A stretch of 64,000 bases of DNA from Paraferrimonas haliotis (lineage in GTDB: Bacteria; Pseudomonadota; Gammaproteobacteria; Enterobacterales; Shewanellaceae), in assembly GCF_002282895.1 (NCBI RefSeq), contig NZ_NRRB01000003.1, positions 434,001 through 498,000 on the forward strand. Reading direction: 5' to 3'. The translations under genes and the position numbers were made by a program. Under the pieces are notes generated by a model. It was given only the letters and a program-made list of their open reading frames with translations. It had not been told where the DNA came from and searched no databases. Shown in pieces: positions 1 through 9,472 of the stretch. Numbering within the stretch: the stretch's first letter is position 1; each line of letters begins with the position of its first letter.

Positions 1-1042
1 TGGTGGATTCCAACGGCTCTAAAAACGCTGCAGATAAGCCAATGGCAATGCAATTTTTTTCCCAAGGGCTGTGTAAGCGGCCTGTGGTAAAGCGAATGAT
101 TTTAGGATCATTTATCGGCGCACCCGACAAGCTCTGGCGCAGCACTTGTTCGACTCGCTCATCGGTAATGAAGCGGTCGCAATAAACGTAACCATTGCCC
201 ATACGGTTTTGCAGCGGAATGTGCCAAGTCCACCCTGCCGCTTGCGCGACCGAGCGGGTGTATGGAGGCAGCGGTTGTTGAGCTTGCGACTGCATGGCCA
301 TGGCTGAATTACACAATAACCAATGGCTCCAATCGTCAAATTCGGCGTTCAATTCTTGCTTGATTAAACGTCCTGCTAGCCCGCTGGCATCAACAAACAA
401 ATCGCCTCTTACGACGAACCCTTCTTTTAGCAACAGCGCTTGAATGCCACTGTCGTCTTTTCTCACCCGCTCAACCGTTCCTTGGGTATGCTTAACCCCG
501 CGTTTTTTGGCAAACTCTTTAAGAATCTCTGCCAATCTCAGGGCATCGAAATGCAATGCGTAGTAAAGGTTATTGGAAGGATAAAAAGCGCTTTTTGGGG
601 CATTATCGGGTCTTGAGGTATTACGCCCAAATTTATTAAGATTCGATGCCTGTTCCGTGGGTAAATACTCTCCCAACGTAGGCTCTGCAAACTGATGCGC
701 GTGGGTAAGCCAGGCATCAAAAAAAGAAGTGTCCTTAAAAGCGCAACCTAACTTACCAAAACCGTGCATATAACGTTCATTTGGTTGGCTCCAGCCTTCA
801 AATTCAATACCGTATTTAAACGTGGCATCGGCGCTCTCTAACAAAGGTTTGTCCGAGATACCTAAAAAACTCAGCAAGCCATAAAAAGCCGGAATGGATG
901 CTTCTCCAACACCCACCGTTGGCATGTCTGGAGATTCAACCAATTCAAATTCAAATTCTTGTGGACTGAGCGCTTTTGAGAGCACTGCAGCACTCACCCA
1001 GCCGGCGGTACCACCGCCTAAAATGACCACTTTCTTTTTCAT
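1..1042 (-). CDS. FAD-dependent tryptophan-halogenase family protein (partial, C-terminus off window)
   Basis: The open frame starts at ATG 1042 and leaves the window without a stop, giving 347 residues of a protein that is usually about 500. Residues 9-15 are the GGGTAGW FAD-binding motif. The family's catalytic Lys (K79 in PrnA) aligns with K76 in ATFKYGIEF. The W-x-W-x-I-P halogenase signature is present as WTWHIP, and the frame ends in FLEPLEST, which carries the catalytic Glu. All key residues are intact, so an active flavin-dependent halogenase is likely; it would need FADH2 from a partner reductase. Its start overlaps the stop of the upstream halogenase by one base (TAATG), so the two are translationally coupled. 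The substrate is unknown. Family members are common next to TonB receptors in polysaccharide loci of marine bacteria. Confidence 0.85.
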   Translation of the reverse strand, partial: MKKKVVILGGGTAGWVSAAVLSKALSPQEFEFELVESPDMPTVGVGEASIPAFYGLLSFLGISDKPLLESADATFKYGIEFEGWSQPNERYMHGFGKLGCAFKDTSFFDAWLTHAHQFAEPTLGEYLPTEQASNLNKFGRNTSRPDNAPKSAFYPSNNLYYALHFDALRLAEILKEFAKKRGVKHTQGTVERVRKDDSGIQALLLKEGFVVRGDLFVDASGLAGRLIKQELNAEFDDWSHWLLCNSAMAMQSQAQQPLPPYTRSVAQAAGWTWHIPLQNRMGNGYVYCDRFITDERVEQVLRQSLSGAPINDPKIIRFTTGRLHSPWEKNCIAIGLSAAFLEPLEST

Positions 1043-2550
1043 TATTGTTGTTCCAGTGTTTGCAGAGTTTGTTGATGGGGCGGATAGTTCATCGCACACC
1101 GATTAAAAAAGCGTTCAAAGCGACTGATGTCAACGGCAGCGGCTTGCGCCGGTGGCGGCTGTAACTCGTTAAATTGGCTAAAGAAACCAACGCCACACAG
1201 CAAATAATGCCAAGAGTTAGCCGAATAAAAACGCGTCATGTCTTGCTGATTTAAAATCGGCTCAATGTCTTGGTTGTTGTTCCAAGCTTCTAACACCGCC
1301 TGCAGCTTCGGCGACGCTTTGCTAATACTGGCTCGAGCTTGCTGCCAATAGTCACTGTCGTTGCGGCTGTTGGTTAAATAGTGGGTATGTATAAAGTCTT
1401 TTACGCTATCGAAACTGGCATTAGTTTGGCGGTTATAATCGTCTTTATCCTGCTCGCCTAAGCGCCCTTGTTTAAGGTAGTCAATGAAACGGTTAACAGC
1501 CTGCTGAGTCAGCGCCAATCCGGTAGCTTCTAAGGGTTCAATAAAGCCCTGCGACAACCCAATAGCCAACACATTTTTATGCCAATGCTTTTCAACCCGT
1601 CCCACTTTCATAGCAACGCTCTTTGGCTTAACTTCCTGTAATTGCTGATCATTAAGTCCCACGTGAGCCGCAAGCTCTGCAGCCGCTTGGTCAGCATTGA
1701 GGTGGCGACTGGAATATACGTAACCAACCCCAGTTCGACTTTGCAACGGTATTTGCCAGGCCCAACCGCAAGAAAGTGCGGTTGAAACCGTTTGGCAAGG
1801 CATAGGAGCCATTGCCGGTAAAGACAAGGTCACCGCAGCATCATTGAACAAAACGTCTTCATAGGATTGAAACGGTACGTTTAAAGCTTGTTGCAACAGC
1901 ATCGATTGAAAGCCACTGCAATCGACATAAAAATCGGCTTGATGTGGGTTGCCTTGGCTGTCGATTAACGATTCAATACCCCGTTGTTCGCAGGTCAACA
2001 CTCGCTCAATTTGCACATCAACATGGGTTACGCCTTCGCGCTTAGCCCGCTCCATTAAAAACTTTGCAAGCAAGCTGGCGTCGAAGTGATAACCGTACAA
2101 AGGCTCAAACGGGAAATTAATGGGTGGCAACGGTGAGAGCTGTTTCTTCGCAAGGTAAGCAGAGAAGCAATACTTATCTGGCAAGCAGTCCACTTGATAG
2201 CCACCACGACGCAACCGCGAGTGATACACCAAGGCTTTGGCATGATCTGGGTCGAACGGTGAGTAAAATGGGTTAAAATAACTTTGGTAGCCAGGATGTA
2301 TCGACCAATGCTCAAATTGAATGCCAAGCTTATACGTGGCATTGCATTTTGGCATCCACTCTGACTCGGATACCCCCAAGTTATCGAATAAGGTTTTTAA
2401 GATTGGGGTTGACCCTTCCCCAACGCCAATTGATGGCAACGTTGAAGAATCAATGATGCTGATGTCTATCGACTTAGGCAGCCTTGCTCTTAACAAACTT
2501 ACGGCCATCCAACCCGCAGTACCGCCGCCTAAAACAATGAGCTTTTTCAT
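1042..2550 (-). CDS. FAD-dependent tryptophan-halogenase family protein
   Basis: This 502-residue protein has normal family length. It has the N-terminal GGGTAGW motif (residues 8-14), the catalytic Lys in NATYK (K74, equivalent to PrnA K79), the WAWQIP signature and the catalytic Glu in IEPLEATG. It is predicted to be a cytosolic flavin-dependent halogenase using reduced FAD, oxygen and halide. It is the first gene of a two-halogenase operon lying downstream of, and on the same strand as, the large TonB receptor, from which a terminator separates it. The pairing with TonB receptors and glycoside hydrolases is recurrent, but no physiological substrate is established; indole or aromatic groups are plausible. 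The two paralogues are only distantly similar, so this is not a recent duplication. Confidence 0.88.
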   Translation of the reverse strand: MKKLIVLGGGTAGWMAVSLLRARLPKSIDISIIDSSTLPSIGVGEGSTPILKTLFDNLGVSESEWMPKCNATYKLGIQFEHWSIHPGYQSYFNPFYSPFDPDHAKALVYHSRLRRGGYQVDCLPDKYCFSAYLAKKQLSPLPPINFPFEPLYGYHFDASLLAKFLMERAKREGVTHVDVQIERVLTCEQRGIESLIDSQGNPHQADFYVDCSGFQSMLLQQALNVPFQSYEDVLFNDAAVTLSLPAMAPMPCQTVSTALSCGWAWQIPLQSRTGVGYVYSSRHLNADQAAAELAAHVGLNDQQLQEVKPKSVAMKVGRVEKHWHKNVLAIGLSQGFIEPLEATGLALTQQAVNRFIDYLKQGRLGEQDKDDYNRQTNASFDSVKDFIHTHYLTNSRNDSDYWQQARASISKASPKLQAVLEAWNNNQDIEPILNQQDMTRFYSANSWHYLLCGVGFFSQFNELQPPPAQAAAVDISRFERFFNRCAMNYPPHQQTLQTLEQQ

Positions 2551-2623
2551 TCTTGTTATCCTTTTTCGCCCACTAAGCTACAACGCTTTACCAAGCAATT
2601 CACGGTCCATTTTATGTCGTGAA

Positions 2624-2654
2624 AAAAAGCCATAGTACGAATACTATGGCTTTT
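2624..2654 (-). terminator. Rho-independent terminator of the large TonB receptor gene
   Basis: A 13-bp perfect stem (AAAAGCCATAGTA with its complement) around a 4-base loop is followed on the - strand by a T run (positions 2628-2622). It lies 25 bases after the receptor stop and before the halogenase operon. Confidence 0.8.
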
Positions 2655-2678
2655 ATTAGACTGAGATTCAATCCTATT

Positions 2679-5600
2679 CTAGAAGGCTACACGAGCCGAC
2701 AATCGGAATGAACGACCGGTCTTATATTGAGATACGGTACGAGAAGTATCTGCACCACCATCCAAGGCATTTCCTTCCTCAAACGGAATAGGGTTACCAG
2801 CGCCGTCAACGTCACCTAACTGCAAGAAGCGGCTGGTGTAGTATTGGCGAACGCCTTCATCCGTCAAGTTGATTGCATGGAACGATAGGCTCATCCAATC
2901 GGTAACTTGGTAGGTTGCAGAGAAGTCCAACGTCTGACGACCTTCTTCCCAAAGTGTACCTTGTTCCCAAGAACGCTGTACAAGTTGGTCAGAGTTGCCA
3001 CGGTAGGATAGACGTAACTGGTGACCGTTTTTCTCCCAGAAGGCGGTCAAGTTGTAGGTGTGTTCAGGCGTATAGGCTACTGGTAGCTCTGGCAAGAATA
3101 CACTGCTATCAATTGACGAAACCTCTTGGTCGTATTGGCTGTCTTGGTAGGTATAGTTGGTGGTAATACCTAAACCCGACCAGAAGCTTGGAAGCATATC
3201 AAAGGTTTGAGTGTACTGAAGCTCAGCACCACCAATTCGCGCACCTTTACCGTTCTTAATGCGTGTGGTCTTAAACTGAGCACACATTTGCTCTGGATCG
3301 TCTGAGAACACCCAATCTTCCACCAAGTCAGCACCACCTTGGATACGCTTAGGCATACAACTGCCTAAATCGTCTTGACCCGCAATCAACAATAAGTCGT
3401 CGGTATTGTATGCCGGTGCATTAGGATCAAGCCCTAAACCACGAAGATCGTCCATGTAGGTAATAACGGTTTCTGATTCCTCAAAGTTGGTCATATCTTT
3501 ATAGAAGATACCTGCGGCAAACAATGATGACTCGTTGAAGTACCACTCATAAGACAAGTCAAAGTTGACCGACTCAAGCGGATCCAATTGCGGCGAAGTC
3601 AGCGTAATAACGTTGTTACGATCATCACCACCCCACACCGTCTCTGTCACTTTAAAGCCTGGACGAAGCGAATCGATTTGTGGACGAGCCATTGTCTTAG
3701 ACGTCGCGAAACGTAAGATCATTTCGTCATTAAGCGCGTAGTTCAAGTTTAAGCTCGGCAACCACACGTCGTACTCGTGTTTACCGCTAACACCAAAGGC
3801 ACGTTTTGAACGATCCTCGGTAGGCATCAATTGGCCATTTTCATCGAATTTGCGATCGCCATAAACGTAATGGGCTTCGGTGCTCACATCACTGTGACGC
3901 CACAACCACCATTCCGAATAATCAGGATTGCCTTGCAACGCTCTTGGGTCGTGACACGGACCTTGATCAGGAATCATTACATCGTCGCGCTTATCCACTG
4001 TACCGCCGGTATCATAACCTTTACCGTCTACACGTGACCAACGAGACTCTTCGTTATAGTCGGTACCATAAAAGGCAATGTCGTTACACAACGGTAGGCT
4101 GGTATCACGCAATTCTTGCAGCTTGAATGGGTCAAAAACACGACCTAAGTTACCTGGGTCAAAGTGGAAGTTAACACCGGAGTAGCCATTAGTATCGACT
4201 GTGGTTTTAACGTAACGAACACCCACGTTACCGGTTAAGCGGCTATCAAAGTATTCGAAATTCGCTTTGAAGTAGGCAGCGATGTTATCTAACGTAGCAT
4301 CACGAGTTTCAGTATTATCTGGCACGATAGCAATGTTTGGATTACCTAAAGCAACGTTAAAGGCTTCGATGGCTGAGAAGGCATTCCAGCCATCCGTAAC
4401 GTGATCGCGACCGTAACCTAAGCTTCCCATAAAGTCATCGGGGAATTCGTAATCCGATTGAAATTGGTTGCCACGAATTTCGGTAATACCAGGAATGCTG
4501 GTCACCGGCTCACCCGTGTCCGGGTTAATAATGATTTGCCCTTCGGCTACAGAGTTAAACGCAGTTTGTTGATTATCAACAAACTTTTCGCGCTTAGTCC
4601 ATTTAGCACCAAATTCAAACATGGTAAAACCGCCAAAGTCCACGGCGTAATCAAAGTCTACGTGGGCCGATTTGGTGGTGTCATCAACGTCAACAACGCT
4701 ACGGTTTAAGAACGCTAAGTGCTGTGCTTTTAGGTCGTCAGGGTTAAAGCCTGTGGTAGAGCGGTTATCCCAAAGTGCATCTGGGTTACCCCATTCATCA
4801 TTGGCGCCCCAATCAATCAAGCCTTGGCCGGCAACGAGTTCACAACGGCCACTGGTACAATCGTAACCGACGGGTTCCATATCTTCTGGCGGCGTGTGCC
4901 AAAGTAGCCAAGCGTTAATGGAGTTGTAGTTTTGCAAAGCAACATAAACGTCGTTATCAGGAACGCGCTTAGCTTTCGAGTAACCGACACCAATATCCAT
5001 GTTCAACGAATCGGTCCATTGGTGGTTAACCGTAAACGACGCTACTCGATTTTCATTGTCGTACATTCTTTCCGACTGAATTAAGTCACCCAAACCAAAA
5101 CGGTTAGTGAACTTAGTGAACATACGAGAGTTTTCATCGTAGACGAACCAATCTTCAGCGGGATCGGTATACGGTGCTGGTCCCATAAATAGGCCAGGAT
5201 CAACGCCTTGAATTAGGTTAGGGTAATCAGAGCCACGGGTTTTAACACCGTGCATGGATTCTTCAACGCGCTGGTTACTCCAGTTGGCACTAAAGTAAAC
5301 ATCGGTCGAGTTTGACGGCTGCCATTGCAAACCAAAGTCGATACCTTGACGGTCTCTTTGGAACTCAATCAACTCGTACTGACTGTTATACGGAGCAATA
5401 CCCGTTACGTCATTAATGACATTACCTTGGGTATCCTTTGCAATCGGTGTGAATCGCGATTGGAAGGTATCGGCACGGTATTGATCCTTACGACCGCTGT
5501 TGGTTTCATCATAAGCGGTTAAGAAGAAACCTAAGCTATTGTCTAAGAAGTTCTTAGAGAAGCTACCAGATACTTTATAGTCTTCGTTTTCTGATAAATC

Positions 5601-6155
5601 GTTATAGCGACCTTGTAGAGTGATTGCGGCAACCGGCTCGCTTAGTTCTAGTGGGCGTGTAGTCGTTAGGTTAATATTTGCCCCAAGCGAACCTTCTTCA
5701 TGGTCTGCACTCGGCGTCTTCACCACCTCAATTTTCGATAAAATATCTGATGAGTAGCTAGACAAATCAACACTTTGGCTAAAGTCGGTCGCCCCTAAGG
5801 TTACGCCGTTCAAGCTGATGTTGTTTTGTTGAGAGTTCGCACCACGAACCGTTACCGTAGTACCTTCACCGTCCACCGACTGTACGCTAACACCGGTAAC
5901 GCGCGAAAGCGCCTCTGCAATGTTTTGGTCAGTGGATTTACCAATGTCCTCGGCATTGATCGAATCTTGAATAGATTGAGAGAATCGTTTGTCATTAATG
6001 CTTTTCTTTAGGCTGCTGGCAAGGCCTTTAACCTCAATAACTTCCATTTCTTCGTCAGCATTTTCTACCTCTTCTGCTTTTGCCGACAAGCTGGTCGCTG
6101 TTAACATTGCCAGTGTCACCGCGCTTAAAGGAAAGCGCTTATGAGTGTTCCGCAT
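2679..6155 (-). CDS. TonB-dependent outer-membrane receptor (large, oligosaccharide type)
   Basis: ATG 6155 is chosen over the longer frame because it has a GGGGA ribosome site and is followed at once by a signal peptide (MRNTHKRFPLSAVTLAML...SAKA). The mature protein of about 1,130 residues has a short acidic linker, the plug domain (ADIGKSTDQNIAEALSRVTGVSVQ-type region, residues about 70-190) and a long beta-barrel ending in aromatic ARVAF, the usual outer-membrane C-terminus. Length and plug wording resemble the Caulobacter-type receptors that import oligosaccharides. It diverges from the GH50 agarase gene across a shared promoter gap containing a TTGTTAACAA palindrome. Import of agar- or porphyran-derived oligosaccharides is inferred from context. 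Confidence 0.9.
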   Translation of the reverse strand: MRNTHKRFPLSAVTLAMLTATSLSAKAEEVENADEEMEVIEVKGLASSLKKSINDKRFSQSIQDSINAEDIGKSTDQNIAEALSRVTGVSVQSVDGEGTTVTVRGANSQQNNISLNGVTLGATDFSQSVDLSSYSSDILSKIEVVKTPSADHEEGSLGANINLTTTRPLELSEPVAAITLQGRYNDLSENEDYKVSGSFSKNFLDNSLGFFLTAYDETNSGRKDQYRADTFQSRFTPIAKDTQGNVINDVTGIAPYNSQYELIEFQRDRQGIDFGLQWQPSNSTDVYFSANWSNQRVEESMHGVKTRGSDYPNLIQGVDPGLFMGPAPYTDPAEDWFVYDENSRMFTKFTNRFGLGDLIQSERMYDNENRVASFTVNHQWTDSLNMDIGVGYSKAKRVPDNDVYVALQNYNSINAWLLWHTPPEDMEPVGYDCTSGRCELVAGQGLIDWGANDEWGNPDALWDNRSTTGFNPDDLKAQHLAFLNRSVVDVDDTTKSAHVDFDYAVDFGGFTMFEFGAKWTKREKFVDNQQTAFNSVAEGQIIINPDTGEPVTSIPGITEIRGNQFQSDYEFPDDFMGSLGYGRDHVTDGWNAFSAIEAFNVALGNPNIAIVPDNTETRDATLDNIAAYFKANFEYFDSRLTGNVGVRYVKTTVDTNGYSGVNFHFDPGNLGRVFDPFKLQELRDTSLPLCNDIAFYGTDYNEESRWSRVDGKGYDTGGTVDKRDDVMIPDQGPCHDPRALQGNPDYSEWWLWRHSDVSTEAHYVYGDRKFDENGQLMPTEDRSKRAFGVSGKHEYDVWLPSLNLNYALNDEMILRFATSKTMARPQIDSLRPGFKVTETVWGGDDRNNVITLTSPQLDPLESVNFDLSYEWYFNESSLFAAGIFYKDMTNFEESETVITYMDDLRGLGLDPNAPAYNTDDLLLIAGQDDLGSCMPKRIQGGADLVEDWVFSDDPEQMCAQFKTTRIKNGKGARIGGAELQYTQTFDMLPSFWSGLGITTNYTYQDSQYDQEVSSIDSSVFLPELPVAYTPEHTYNLTAFWEKNGHQLRLSYRGNSDQLVQRSWEQGTLWEEGRQTLDFSATYQVTDWMSLSFHAINLTDEGVRQYYTSRFLQLGDVDGAGNPIPFEEGNALDGGADTSRTVSQYKTGRSFRLSARVAF

Positions 6156-6286
6156 TGTAGTCCCCTGCATGATACATTTATTATTTTTCAGGTTATAAAG
6201 CCGAACAAAAACTCTCTCTACTACACGATTTTTGATCAGCGTTGGTGATAATGTAGACATTCAAGCAACAATCTGTCAACATAATT

Positions 6287-6296
6287 TTGTTAACAA
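6287..6296. promoter_or_regulatory. Candidate GntR operator TTGTTAACAA (TonB receptor / GH50 divergent promoter)
   Basis: Perfect 10-bp palindrome, 57-66 bases upstream of the GH50 start and inside the divergent gap 6156-6352. The TTGT-TA-ACAA layout fits FadR/UxuR-type GntR half-sites. The same 10-mer occurs at 8682, 23092 and 23244, with a one-mismatch copy at 9432. The same gap has a TATAAA box around 6325-6331 that could serve the agarase. Confidence 0.6.
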
Positions 6297-6352
6297 TCTT
6301 CAATTAACACTGACCGTAACTACCTATAAAAAAATACAAAAGGTTTGAGTTC

Positions 6353-8680
6353 ATGGACAACAAATTGCTTAAAGCTCTAATGCCGATGTTATTCTTGTTA
6401 TCAGCATGTAATACCGATTCAACTACAGTGACAAAAAATGAACAATTCGAAAATTCTCTCCCTATTGTGCTTTTTGATCGGTCACTTGCTGAACAAAGCT
6501 ACTTAGTAGAGACCATCAACGCATCATCGGCCTACACCGAGCAAGGGCTTACAATAAACTTTGACTCAAAGCAAAACAGTTACTCAGCGGTTAACTTTAA
6601 ACCTCAAAAAGATTGGAACTGGAAAGACTATTCGTCTTTTAACCTTGCTTTTGAGATCATTAACCCTAATGTTGAAAGCGTTCAGCTCTATCTCGATATG
6701 CAGGATGCCAATGGCGATGTTTACACCCGCAGCGTAAATGTTGCAGAGAACAGCAAGCACATTTATTACGCCAAAATGTCGGGCCACGATTTGGCGCCTC
6801 TTTCTGACGACCATTCCACTGAGCTCAATTTTGTATCGGGTCTGCGCAGCAATCCGGACACCTGGGAGTCGGATGACATTCAGTTCATTTCCATGTGGGG
6901 AAAGAAAAATCTAGACATCAGTGCCATTAGTCGCATAACCCTTAGCGTGCAGAGCAATCTTACTGATAAATCAATTGTCATAGAAAAAATTTGGCTGCGT
7001 AGCAATCCCGAGATGAACAAAGACTTTTTAGTCGGCATCAGTGACAAGTATGGGCAAAATGCTAATGTCGAGTTTGCAGAAAAAATTCATAATGATAGCG
7101 AGTTATTGGCGGCCCGCGATAAAGAATTGGCGAGCTTACAGGACCACTATAATGACGATCGCTCGCGCTTTGGCGGTTGGAAAAGCGGTCCTAAACAAGA
7201 AAGCAGTGGTTACTTTAGAACCGCAAAAGTAGACGGTGTGTGGAGTTTGGTCGATCCCGACGGCTATTTATACCTAGCAACCGGTTTAGACATTATTCGC
7301 TTGTCTAACAGCTCCACCATGACCGGCTACGACTTTGATCAACAACAGATTCCACAAAAGACCGCCACCGACGCAACCCCAGAGGACAGCCAAGGTCTCA
7401 ACCGCGTTCCTAACAGCGCCGTTGCCAGCAGAACTCTGGTATCGAAAACACGAAAAGACATGTTCCAATGGCTTCCTAGCTACGATGAACCGTTAGGCAA
7501 ACACTATGGCTACCGACGAAGCGCTCATTCTGGGCCGCTTAACCATGGCGAAACCTACAGTTTTTATTCCGCTAATTTAGAGCGAAAGTACGGCCAAGAC
7601 GGCGCTGATTTTATGCAAACTTGGCGCGACGTTACCTTAAAAAGAATGATGACGTGGGGATTCACCTCCCTTGGTAATTGGACCGATCCAAGTTATTACG
7701 GCAACGACAAGGTGCCCTTCTTCGCAAACGGTTGGATAATTGGTGATTTTGAAACTGTGAGTTCAGGTAATGACTTTTGGGGCGCTTTGCCTGATGTCTT
7801 CGATCCTAAGTTTGCCGAGCGGGCCGACTTCACAGTGGCTCGAGTGGCAAAAGAGGTGAACAACAGTCCTTGGTGCGTCGGCGTATTCATTGACAATGAA
7901 AAAAGCTTTGGTCGTCCTGAAAGCAATGAAAGCCACTATGGCATTGTTATTAATACGCTTACCCGAAATGCGAGTGACTCTCCAACCAAAGCCGCTTTCG
8001 CCGAGCTTATGAAAAACAAATATACAACAATCGACAAGCTTAATGCTGCCTGGGACAGTAATATAGCCTCTTGGCAATCTTTTGATAGCGGCGTTGAGCT
8101 GCCTTTAAGCAGTGAGCAGCAACTACAAGATTATTCACAGATGCTGTATAGCTATGGCGAGAAATATTTCGCTGTAGTCAATGACGCCATGCAACGTCAC
8201 ATGCCAAACCACCTGTATCTCGGTGCCCGCTTTCCGGATTGGGGAATGCCCAAAGAAGTGGTTGAAGCGTCAGCAAAGCACGTCGATGTCATCAGTTTCA
8301 ACTCTTATAAAGAAGGCTTACCTGAGAAAAGTTGGCAGTTTTTAAAAGACATCGATATGCCAGCAATCATCGGAGAGTTTCACATAGGTAGCAGTGACTC
8401 TGGCATGTTCCACCCCGGCCTTATTCATGCCTCATCGCAACAAGATAGAGCCAATATGTACAAAGCTTATATGGAGTCGGTTTTTGACAACCCATATTTC
8501 ATTGGTGCCCACTGGTTTCAATACATAGATTCTCCGTTAACAGGACGGGCATACGATGGAGAAAACTACAACGTTGGTTTTATTACGGTGGCGGATCAAC
8601 CATACCTTCCAATGGTGGAAGCTGCGAAACAGGTGAATCAGTCCATGTATCAGCGCCGTTTTAAACAGCAAAAGAAGTAA
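6353..8680 (+). CDS. GH50 family exo-type beta-agarase, lipoprotein
   Basis: This 775-residue protein begins with a lipoprotein signal (LLSAC, Cys19), so it is likely anchored in the membrane facing the periplasm or surface. Residues about 40-240 form a beta-rich N-terminal domain. The rest matches the GH50 agarase barrel: a region starting YFRTAKVDGVWSLVDPDGY and the sequence GLDIIR. The likely acid/base is E516 in FIDNEK and the nucleophile E675 in IGEFH. The 159-residue spacing is nearly that of the characterised Saccharophagus Aga50D pair (534/695, recalled from memory). GH50 enzymes release mainly neoagarobiose from agarose or neoagaro-oligosaccharides. AAAGGTTTGAG precedes the start. 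It is followed by gntR and GH86. Confidence 0.9.
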   Translation: MDNKLLKALMPMLFLLSACNTDSTTVTKNEQFENSLPIVLFDRSLAEQSYLVETINASSAYTEQGLTINFDSKQNSYSAVNFKPQKDWNWKDYSSFNLAFEIINPNVESVQLYLDMQDANGDVYTRSVNVAENSKHIYYAKMSGHDLAPLSDDHSTELNFVSGLRSNPDTWESDDIQFISMWGKKNLDISAISRITLSVQSNLTDKSIVIEKIWLRSNPEMNKDFLVGISDKYGQNANVEFAEKIHNDSELLAARDKELASLQDHYNDDRSRFGGWKSGPKQESSGYFRTAKVDGVWSLVDPDGYLYLATGLDIIRLSNSSTMTGYDFDQQQIPQKTATDATPEDSQGLNRVPNSAVASRTLVSKTRKDMFQWLPSYDEPLGKHYGYRRSAHSGPLNHGETYSFYSANLERKYGQDGADFMQTWRDVTLKRMMTWGFTSLGNWTDPSYYGNDKVPFFANGWIIGDFETVSSGNDFWGALPDVFDPKFAERADFTVARVAKEVNNSPWCVGVFIDNEKSFGRPESNESHYGIVINTLTRNASDSPTKAAFAELMKNKYTTIDKLNAAWDSNIASWQSFDSGVELPLSSEQQLQDYSQMLYSYGEKYFAVVNDAMQRHMPNHLYLGARFPDWGMPKEVVEASAKHVDVISFNSYKEGLPEKSWQFLKDIDMPAIIGEFHIGSSDSGMFHPGLIHASSQQDRANMYKAYMESVFDNPYFIGAHWFQYIDSPLTGRAYDGENYNVGFITVADQPYLPMVEAAKQVNQSMYQRRFKQQKK

Positions 8681-8681
8681 G

Positions 8682-8691
8682 TTGTTAACAA
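8682..8691. promoter_or_regulatory. Candidate GntR operator TTGTTAACAA upstream of gntR
   Basis: Exact copy of the palindrome, starting two bases after the GH50 stop and 76-85 bases upstream of the gntR start, consistent with autoregulation. Confidence 0.6.
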
Positions 8692-8766
8692 TAAACTGAA
8701 AGACAATTGAAAAGACCAGTTCAACTATTTACACTGAAGCACTAATTAAATTAACAAGGATGGGAT

Positions 8767-9381
8767 ATGAGCCGGATTCGACCCAAAAAAATTCTATCAG
8801 TTAAAGATCAAATCGCCGACCAGTTGCGCACGGATATCATCGCAGGCGATTTGCAACCCGATACAAAACTTAATGAAAAAGAGTTAGCCGAACGTTTTGG
8901 CTTGTCTCGTGGGCCCATTCGAGATGTTATATTGCAGCTAACCAAAGAAGGCTTGCTCATCTCTAAGAAGAACTGCGGTGCTTCGGTAAACAGCGTGCTT
9001 GATCCGAAAACGCAAAAGTTGATGGTCAAAATTCGCCGAGAAATTGAAGTCTTTGCCATTGATCAACTGAAAGGCAAGCTAACCCAAGAAGATTTTGACG
9101 ACTTACACAGCATTTTGGCTGACTTGCAACGGGCTTTTGCGGTGGAAGACTATACCGAAGTGACTAAGCACGATTTAGCGTTTCACCATTACTTGGTCGA
9201 GCGAGCTGGGGGCGATGAACTGGTCAACATCTGGTACCCTCACGTCATGAGAATGCGCTTAAATTATAAGCGGGTCAGCTCAAGTGAGGCCTGTTACCAA
9301 GAGCACCTTGATGTCATTAAAGCACTCGAGGCTGACGATACCGCCACTGCAACTAAGGCCATTAAAGCGAACATTCGCTAA
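8767..9381 (+). CDS. GntR-family transcriptional regulator, FadR/FCD subfamily
   Basis: 204 residues. The N-terminal winged helix-turn-helix (residues about 10-75, KELAERFGLSRGPIRDVILQL) is typical of GntR. The C-terminal all-helical FCD ligand domain has candidate metal-binding residues D136, H140 (D-x3-H), H159 and H180. The protein is slightly short for the subfamily and ends directly after the last predicted helix, but no frameshift is visible. AAGGA precedes the ATG. It sits between the GH50 and GH86 genes, so a sensor of an agar-derived sugar or acid is likely. The repeated TTGTTAACAA palindrome upstream of itself and its neighbours is its probable operator. FCD proteins usually repress until ligand binds. 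Confidence 0.88.
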   Translation: MSRIRPKKILSVKDQIADQLRTDIIAGDLQPDTKLNEKELAERFGLSRGPIRDVILQLTKEGLLISKKNCGASVNSVLDPKTQKLMVKIRREIEVFAIDQLKGKLTQEDFDDLHSILADLQRAFAVEDYTEVTKHDLAFHHYLVERAGGDELVNIWYPHVMRMRLNYKRVSSSEACYQEHLDVIKALEADDTATATKAIKANIR

Positions 9382-9394
9382 ATGCCCTTTGAAG

Positions 9395-9417
9395 ACGCAC
9401 CTTAGGGTGCGTTTTTT
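9395..9417 (+). terminator. Rho-independent terminator after gntR
   Basis: 7-bp stem ACGCACC/GGTGCGT with a TTAG loop, followed by a run of six T at 9412-9417, 13 bases after the gntR stop. Confidence 0.8.
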
Positions 9418-9431
9418 ACACGCAAATAATA

Positions 9432-9441
9432 ATGTTAACAA
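9432..9441. promoter_or_regulatory. Near-copy of the GntR operator upstream of GH86
   Basis: ATGTTAACAA differs from TTGTTAACAA by one base. It lies 32-41 bases upstream of the GH86 start, a position fit to block transcription. Confidence 0.5.
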
Positions 9442-9472
9442 TCAACAATAATAACCACTAAGGGAATAGAAC

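Noticed and set aside
4458..4709. Frames opposite the TonB receptor gene and other long antisense frames
   Set aside because: They mirror the codon pattern of the real gene on the other strand and have no start signals.
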